Shown: piece after piece, positions 32,393 to 35,798 of the stretch
Layout of the letters: every line of letters begins with the position of its first letter
How positions within the stretch are numbered: the first letter of the stretch is position 1
DNA from: Paludibacteraceae bacterium
GTDB taxonomy: Bacteria; Bacteroidota; Bacteroidia; Bacteroidales; Paludibacteraceae
Direction of reading: 5' to 3'
Assembly (NCBI GenBank): GCA_024399955.1
Contig: JAKSNH010000015.1
Coordinates: forward strand, 1-35,798
DNA length: 35,798 nucleotides
Program-made: the position numbers and the translations under genes
The notes under the pieces: model-generated
The model's input: only the letters and a program-made list of their open reading frames with translations
What the model was told of the DNA's origin: nothing
Database searches by the model: none

Positions 32393-32978
32393 GCGTAAAG
32401 ACACGGTTCATGCGAACGTCGAATAAACCGTGCGGCACGTCCTTATGTAGCTGGAAATCGTATCCAACACCCACTTTATAAGAGTGGCTATAACGCTTAA
32501 GAAAACGGTCATAGAACCCTCCTCCTCGTCCAACGCGATTACATTGATGGTCAAACGATATACCTGGAACAATAATCATATCAATAGGACCTTGATAAGC
32601 GGATGTACCGGGTTGAGGAATACCAAAACGGCCTTTGTGAAAAGGAGTATGCGGTTCAAAGACTCTAACCTCCATATCATTTGTACCATGAGCAATAGCA
32701 GGATATAAGAAAGTCTTTTGATCTTGATACTGACGCACCAAACCACGCAAATCGACTTCGTTATGAACAGGGAAATAAACCATTACGGTTTTAGCTTCTT
32801 GAAAGTGGCGCGAAGCAGCAATCATATCAACCACTTTAGAGGACTGCTCAGTAATCTCATCATCAGTCATGATACGGCGTTTCTGAGTATCCAACGCACG
32901 AAGTACCTCCTTACGACGATGTAAACTAACCCAGGGCATCATGCCCCATAAATCTTTAAGTTGACTCTGAAAAAGCAT
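32376..32978 (-). CDS. 5-formyltetrahydrofolate cyclo-ligase (MTHFS)
   Basis: The enzyme converts 5-formyltetrahydrofolate to 5,10-methenyltetrahydrofolate with ATP, returning the folate to the active pool. The 200-aa protein has the typical arrangement: a basic N-terminal helix (RRKEVLRALDTQKRRI), then VMVYFPVHNEVDLRGLV, and the signature IIVPGISFDHQCNRVGRGGG followed by FYDRFL. The start at 32978 is supported by promoter boxes at 33031-33000; the in-frame ATGs at 32942 and 32939 are alternatives. It overlaps the 31631 gene tail-to-tail by 17 bp. Confidence 0.94.
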   Translation of the reverse strand: MLFQSQLKDLWGMMPWVSLHRRKEVLRALDTQKRRIMTDDEITEQSSKVVDMIAASRHFQEAKTVMVYFPVHNEVDLRGLVRQYQDQKTFLYPAIAHGTNDMEVRVFEPHTPFHKGRFGIPQPGTSAYQGPIDMIIVPGISFDHQCNRVGRGGGFYDRFLKRYSHSYKVGVGYDFQLHKDVPHGLFDVRMNRVFTPTRKI

Positions 32979-32998
32979 AGCATTAATAGATTAACGAT

Positions 32999-33031
32999 GC
33001 AAAATTACTAAAAAAAATTGGAATATGCAAA
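32999..33031 (-). promoter_or_regulatory. Promoter of the 5-formyltetrahydrofolate cyclo-ligase gene
   Basis: Read on the minus strand: TTTG (33031-33028, within TTTGCATA), 20 bp, then TAATTTTGC (33007-32999). The -33 box lies within the first codons of the divergent lipoprotein gene that starts at 33025. Confidence 0.82.
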
Positions 33032-34404
33032 AAAAGTTGAAATATATCGTGATTTTTTTCATAATCGGTTTAAGTTTATGTGCCTGCAAAAGAACTACGG
33101 ATAGTGGTATCATAGAGTCCCCTATCGCCAAGATTACGGCATTTAGTTTTACTCCAGTAGATTCGCTACCAGGTTTAGGCGAAGCGCGTTTCATTGTAGA
33201 GGAATTGAAGGACACCGGTTTAATTTGTATGCGTAAGAATGACTCGGTGCGTTACGGAACACCATTGACACGCATTGTTCCTAAGATTAGTTATCTGGCT
33301 CAACCTGCAGCAGTAGTAGTGTATCTCAAAGATAGTATGATATCGCTCACGGGACATGATACATTGGATTTCTCCATTCAGCCCATTAAGATTTGGGTGA
33401 TTGCTCAAGATAAGAATTACCGCAAGTGGTATAAATTAGATGTGCATGTTCATACGGTTAATCCGGATTTTTTCAATTGGGAAACGCTGAATAAACAAAT
33501 CACCACTCAAACAGTAGGTCGTCAGCAGATGGTAGTCGTAGCAGATAAAGCTTATTACTTCATCAATGATGGATTCCGTTTGAGACTTTTAGTTTTGGAT
33601 TTAGCATCCCCTTATGCCGAATGGGAAGAACAGACTATAACAGGGCTGCCCAGACCAGAAGATGTGAATGTACGGCAGATTTATGCGGATGATACTAAAG
33701 GGTTCTTCTATGCTAATGGCACCAGCATGTACACCTCCACAAATGGCACTAATTGGAATCAGCATGATTTGGGAATCAAAGTGGTGGCCTCGTACATGTT
33801 CTTTAATGATAGTATTTGGTTGCTCGGGAACAAGGATGATCAATACGCACTCTACTCTTGGCAAGGACAATTAACCAATCATAGCAACTTATTATCCGGC
33901 ACCAGTTTACCACAATCACTGCCGGTAGAAGACTTTGCAACCGTACGATTCCAAAGCACGAGTTTGCACCACCATGCTATGATTGCCGGAGGTTATAACC
34001 AAGATGGCAAGATGGTGAACGGCAGATGGAGTTTGGAATATAACGAGATTTATAAACAGTATCGATTAGTGGACTTATCTATATCTAAACCCAATACACC
34101 GGCCTTTGCAGAAGCAGCATTGGTTAATTATAATAATAGACTGATGATGATTGGCGGTGTATGGGAAGATCAAACGCTAATTGATTCTGCATACGTATCC
34201 ACCGATGAAGGTATGAATTGGGTTGCGTTAACAGACACCGCCAATCATAATCTGCCATCCGATTTTGGAGCACGAAAACGTGTTTGTGCTGTTGCGGATG
34301 ACGAGTATTTATACCTCGTTGGTGGCGAGAGTCTTCACTCCGTTTATTCAGATATTTATCGTGGTCGACTCAACAGCATCGGTTGGGACCCTATTGGAGA
34401 TTAA
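33025..34404 (+). CDS. Lipoprotein, DUF6242/Kelch-like beta-propeller type, 459 aa
   Basis: A lipoprotein signal peptide (MQKKLKYIVIFFIIGLSLCA, lipobox LCA-C with Cys21) points to attachment to an outer or inner membrane leaflet. Residues about 35-150 form an N-terminal beta domain (ITAFSFTPVDSLPGLGEARF) like that of the Bacteroidales family DUF6242. The rest has propeller-style repeats: MYTSTNGTNWNQHDLG, AYVSTDEGMNWVALTDT, MMIGGVWEDQ and YLYLVGGE. I am fairly sure of the architecture but less sure of the family name. The function is unknown. No promoter was recognised on this strand. Its stop codon TAA is the mirror of the stop of the opposing gene (TTAA at 34401-34404). Confidence 0.85.
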   Translation: MQKKLKYIVIFFIIGLSLCACKRTTDSGIIESPIAKITAFSFTPVDSLPGLGEARFIVEELKDTGLICMRKNDSVRYGTPLTRIVPKISYLAQPAAVVVYLKDSMISLTGHDTLDFSIQPIKIWVIAQDKNYRKWYKLDVHVHTVNPDFFNWETLNKQITTQTVGRQQMVVVADKAYYFINDGFRLRLLVLDLASPYAEWEEQTITGLPRPEDVNVRQIYADDTKGFFYANGTSMYTSTNGTNWNQHDLGIKVVASYMFFNDSIWLLGNKDDQYALYSWQGQLTNHSNLLSGTSLPQSLPVEDFATVRFQSTSLHHHAMIAGGYNQDGKMVNGRWSLEYNEIYKQYRLVDLSISKPNTPAFAEAALVNYNNRLMMIGGVWEDQTLIDSAYVSTDEGMNWVALTDTANHNLPSDFGARKRVCAVADDEYLYLVGGESLHSVYSDIYRGRLNSIGWDPIGD

Positions 34405-35645
34405 TTGGATCTAGACCGAGAAGGTGTAGCCGTTGATGTTGGTGATGTTGTTGAAACCCCAGACCGAGAAGGTGTTGGGGAGATGGTTGTTCGTGCTGAA
34501 CCACTATTCGCTACGCGACTAGTGACCGTTGTAGTCGAGGCAGAACGAGTGGTTGTAGCAGACGTAGAGCGTGTTGGAGTCGTAGTAGACGTGCTGCGCG
34601 ATGTTGTGGAACTACCGGAACGAGTAGAACTGGTTGAACTACTTGCACTTGTTGAGTTACCTGATCTCGAGGTTGATTTATTGATTGTTTGTGTTGTTAC
34701 AGATTCTGCTTGGCGAGCACGAACATCGGATGCGTTTTGTGAACGAGAAGAAGTTGTTGCAGAAGGCGTTTGGGTCGTACTTGTAGAAGACGTTTGGGTC
34801 GTGCCTGCAGGAGAAGTCAATGATGTGCCTACACGACGCGTAAAATCTTGCTCAGGATGTTGTTGGGCATAGTCATTACGCTGCAACGGTTGAGCAACAC
34901 GATTATAGTCCTGATAACGGCATGTTGTTGGATAAGTAACTACGTGGCAATAGCGATGATTGGTCATATAAGTAGTTACGTAAGCCTGGTAATGGTTAAG
35001 ATACTGCGGCGCAGGACGATGGAAGCAAGATGGGTAATGATCCCAATACCAAGGTGAACGCCATGGTTGATAGTTGCGAGAGGTGAGATAAGCGTAGATA
35101 ACAGGAGTGGTGTAATAAGTAGGCTGCACAATATAGTTAGGTCCATAAATATATGGAGCGCCAATTATTTGTACATACGACTGCTTAGATACTTCGGCAA
35201 CGATGGTTGCTACATCTTGGAATACATTAGGAGCCAAAACGGCTTGAATAAGAAAGACATGGGCGTAGCCATTGGTTGTCTCTAACACACGAAGATAATC
35301 AATATAGCCATCTCTATTCAGGTCCAAGTTGGACAACATATACGACGAATTATTGAGCAAGTACTCAAAGGCTTGAACGGACGAACTTTGGGCAAAGGCA
35401 GCACCAACGGCTTGTAGATCAAGGTGTAATGACACATCTTGGCTAAGGGCAGTTACTTTGGTAGTCGTAATAGTTTGCACTTTAGGAGTAGTGATTGTTG
35501 TAGTATATACGGGTGCCGGAGCGGGCTTAGTAACCACAACCACTTCTTGGGGTTTAACAGGTTCAGGAGCTATAGTTACAATATGTGTTAAACAACTACA
35601 TAGAGCCAATGGCATTGCCATCAAGAGTAATGATTTAGCTTTCAT
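34401..35645 (-). CDS. Lipoprotein with EF-hand-like loop and Ser/Thr/Arg-rich tail, 414 aa
   Basis: A lipoprotein signal peptide is present (MKAKSLLLMAMPLALCS-C, Cys18). After a Pro/Val/Thr-rich linker, a globular domain (about residues 65-180) contains DLNRDGYIDYLRV, which has the spacing of a calcium-binding DxNxDGxID loop. A Tyr/His/Trp-rich segment follows (about 165-255: NYQPWRSPWYWDHYPSCFHR). The last about 140 residues are a low-complexity tail of Ser, Thr and Arg (SRSGNSTSASSSTSSTRSG). Such tails in outer-membrane lipoproteins are often extended and may bind polysaccharide or nucleic acid, but that is inference. I recognise the DxNxDGYIDYLRV motif from other Bacteroidota proteins but not a named family. 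A promoter is seen upstream; the 3' end overlaps the neighbouring gene by 4 bp. Confidence 0.85.
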   Translation of the reverse strand: MKAKSLLLMAMPLALCSCLTHIVTIAPEPVKPQEVVVVTKPAPAPVYTTTITTPKVQTITTTKVTALSQDVSLHLDLQAVGAAFAQSSSVQAFEYLLNNSSYMLSNLDLNRDGYIDYLRVLETTNGYAHVFLIQAVLAPNVFQDVATIVAEVSKQSYVQIIGAPYIYGPNYIVQPTYYTTPVIYAYLTSRNYQPWRSPWYWDHYPSCFHRPAPQYLNHYQAYVTTYMTNHRYCHVVTYPTTCRYQDYNRVAQPLQRNDYAQQHPEQDFTRRVGTSLTSPAGTTQTSSTSTTQTPSATTSSRSQNASDVRARQAESVTTQTINKSTSRSGNSTSASSSTSSTRSGSSTTSRSTSTTTPTRSTSATTTRSASTTTVTSRVANSGSARTTISPTPSRSGVSTTSPTSTATPSRSRSN

Positions 35646-35679
35646 AATGTGGAAATTTTAGTTAATTATAATCTTGCTT

Positions 35680-35712
35680 GCAAAATTACAGTTTTTTTTT
35701 GATATATGCAAA
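35680..35712 (-). promoter_or_regulatory. Promoter of the Ser/Thr/Arg-rich lipoprotein gene
   Basis: Read on the minus strand: TTTG (35712-35709, within TTTGCATA), 20 bp, then TAATTTTGC (35688-35680). The ATG at 35645 lies about 30 nt downstream of the expected start point. Confidence 0.82.
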
Positions 35713-35759
35713 TTTTTTTTTGGGGGACCCCATTAATAAGGAAAGTAGGTAGCATCACC

Positions 35760-35798
35760 AAAAACAAAGAACCCCGAGAGTAATCTCTCGAGGTTCTG
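35760..35798 (-). terminator. Rho-independent terminator of a minus-strand gene right of the window
   Basis: The stem GAACCCCGAGAG (35769-35780), loop TAAT, CTCTCGAGGTTC (35785-35796) has one mismatch, plus one extra A-T pair. On the minus strand it is followed by TTTGTTTTT (complement of 35768-35760), so it would end a transcript entering from the right. Confidence 0.75.

Noticed and set aside
34405..34872. Open frame of 155 codons on the + strand rich in Val, Glu, Asp and Arg
   Set aside because: It is the mirror of the Ser/Thr/Arg-rich tail of the minus-strand lipoprotein; low complexity keeps both strands open. No start signals or family features.

Overview
The window looks like chromosomal DNA of a Bacteroidales bacterium (phylum Bacteroidota). 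The evidence is eight promoters of the Bacteroidota type (TTTG, 20 bp, TAnnTTTG), the complete mreB-mreC-mreD-PBP2-rodA order, secreted mosaics of Listeria-Bacteroides repeat (InlB B-repeat), FN3 and Big_2 domains, and Bacteroidales-type lipoproteins. I cannot name genus or species. No rRNA, tRNA, CRISPR array, integrase or transposase was seen.

Region A (1-19650, all + strand) is a surface-protein island. It holds three consecutive units, each made of a small intracellular gene or operon with a strong promoter, a rho-independent terminator, and a large secreted multidomain protein without a recognisable promoter. Unit 1 is a two-gene operon (229-866) plus a 577-aa secreted protein. Units 2 and 3 each carry a Bro-N (BRO/antirepressor-like) regulator, followed by an 876-aa and a 3124-aa secreted protein. 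The two Bro-N genes lie in long, nearly identical direct repeats (about 2873-4251 and 6995-8385). Only the middle of the Bro-N domain differs, and the repeat stops four codons into the downstream secreted-protein gene. A 32-43 bp element that is palindromic and alternates purine and pyrimidine follows the stop codons of secreted proteins 1 and 2, and also occurs at the window's left edge. The island ends with a 121-aa protein carrying a PVGDG-hydrophobic-RRR tail that resembles a sorting signal, and a 459-aa secreted Big_2 protein.

Region B (19931-25254, - strand) is the rod-shape/elongasome operon mreB, mreC, mreD, mrdA (PBP2), rodA, with overlapping or nearly abutting genes and one promoter before mreB.

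Region C (25372-32392, + strand) starts from a promoter back-to-back with the mreB promoter. It has a stand-alone FeoB-type permease lacking the GTPase domain, an MMPL/RND-type exporter with a large low-complexity insertion, and then, from a new promoter, D-Ala-D-Ala ligase, a polyprenyl diphosphate synthase and a conserved hypothetical gene.

Region D (32376-35798) has 5-formyltetrahydrofolate cyclo-ligase (-), a DUF6242-like lipoprotein (+), a Ser/Thr/Arg-rich lipoprotein (-), and a terminator for a gene entering from the right. Regions B to D are ordinary core genome. The most unusual biology is the repeat-built regulator/adhesin array in region A.
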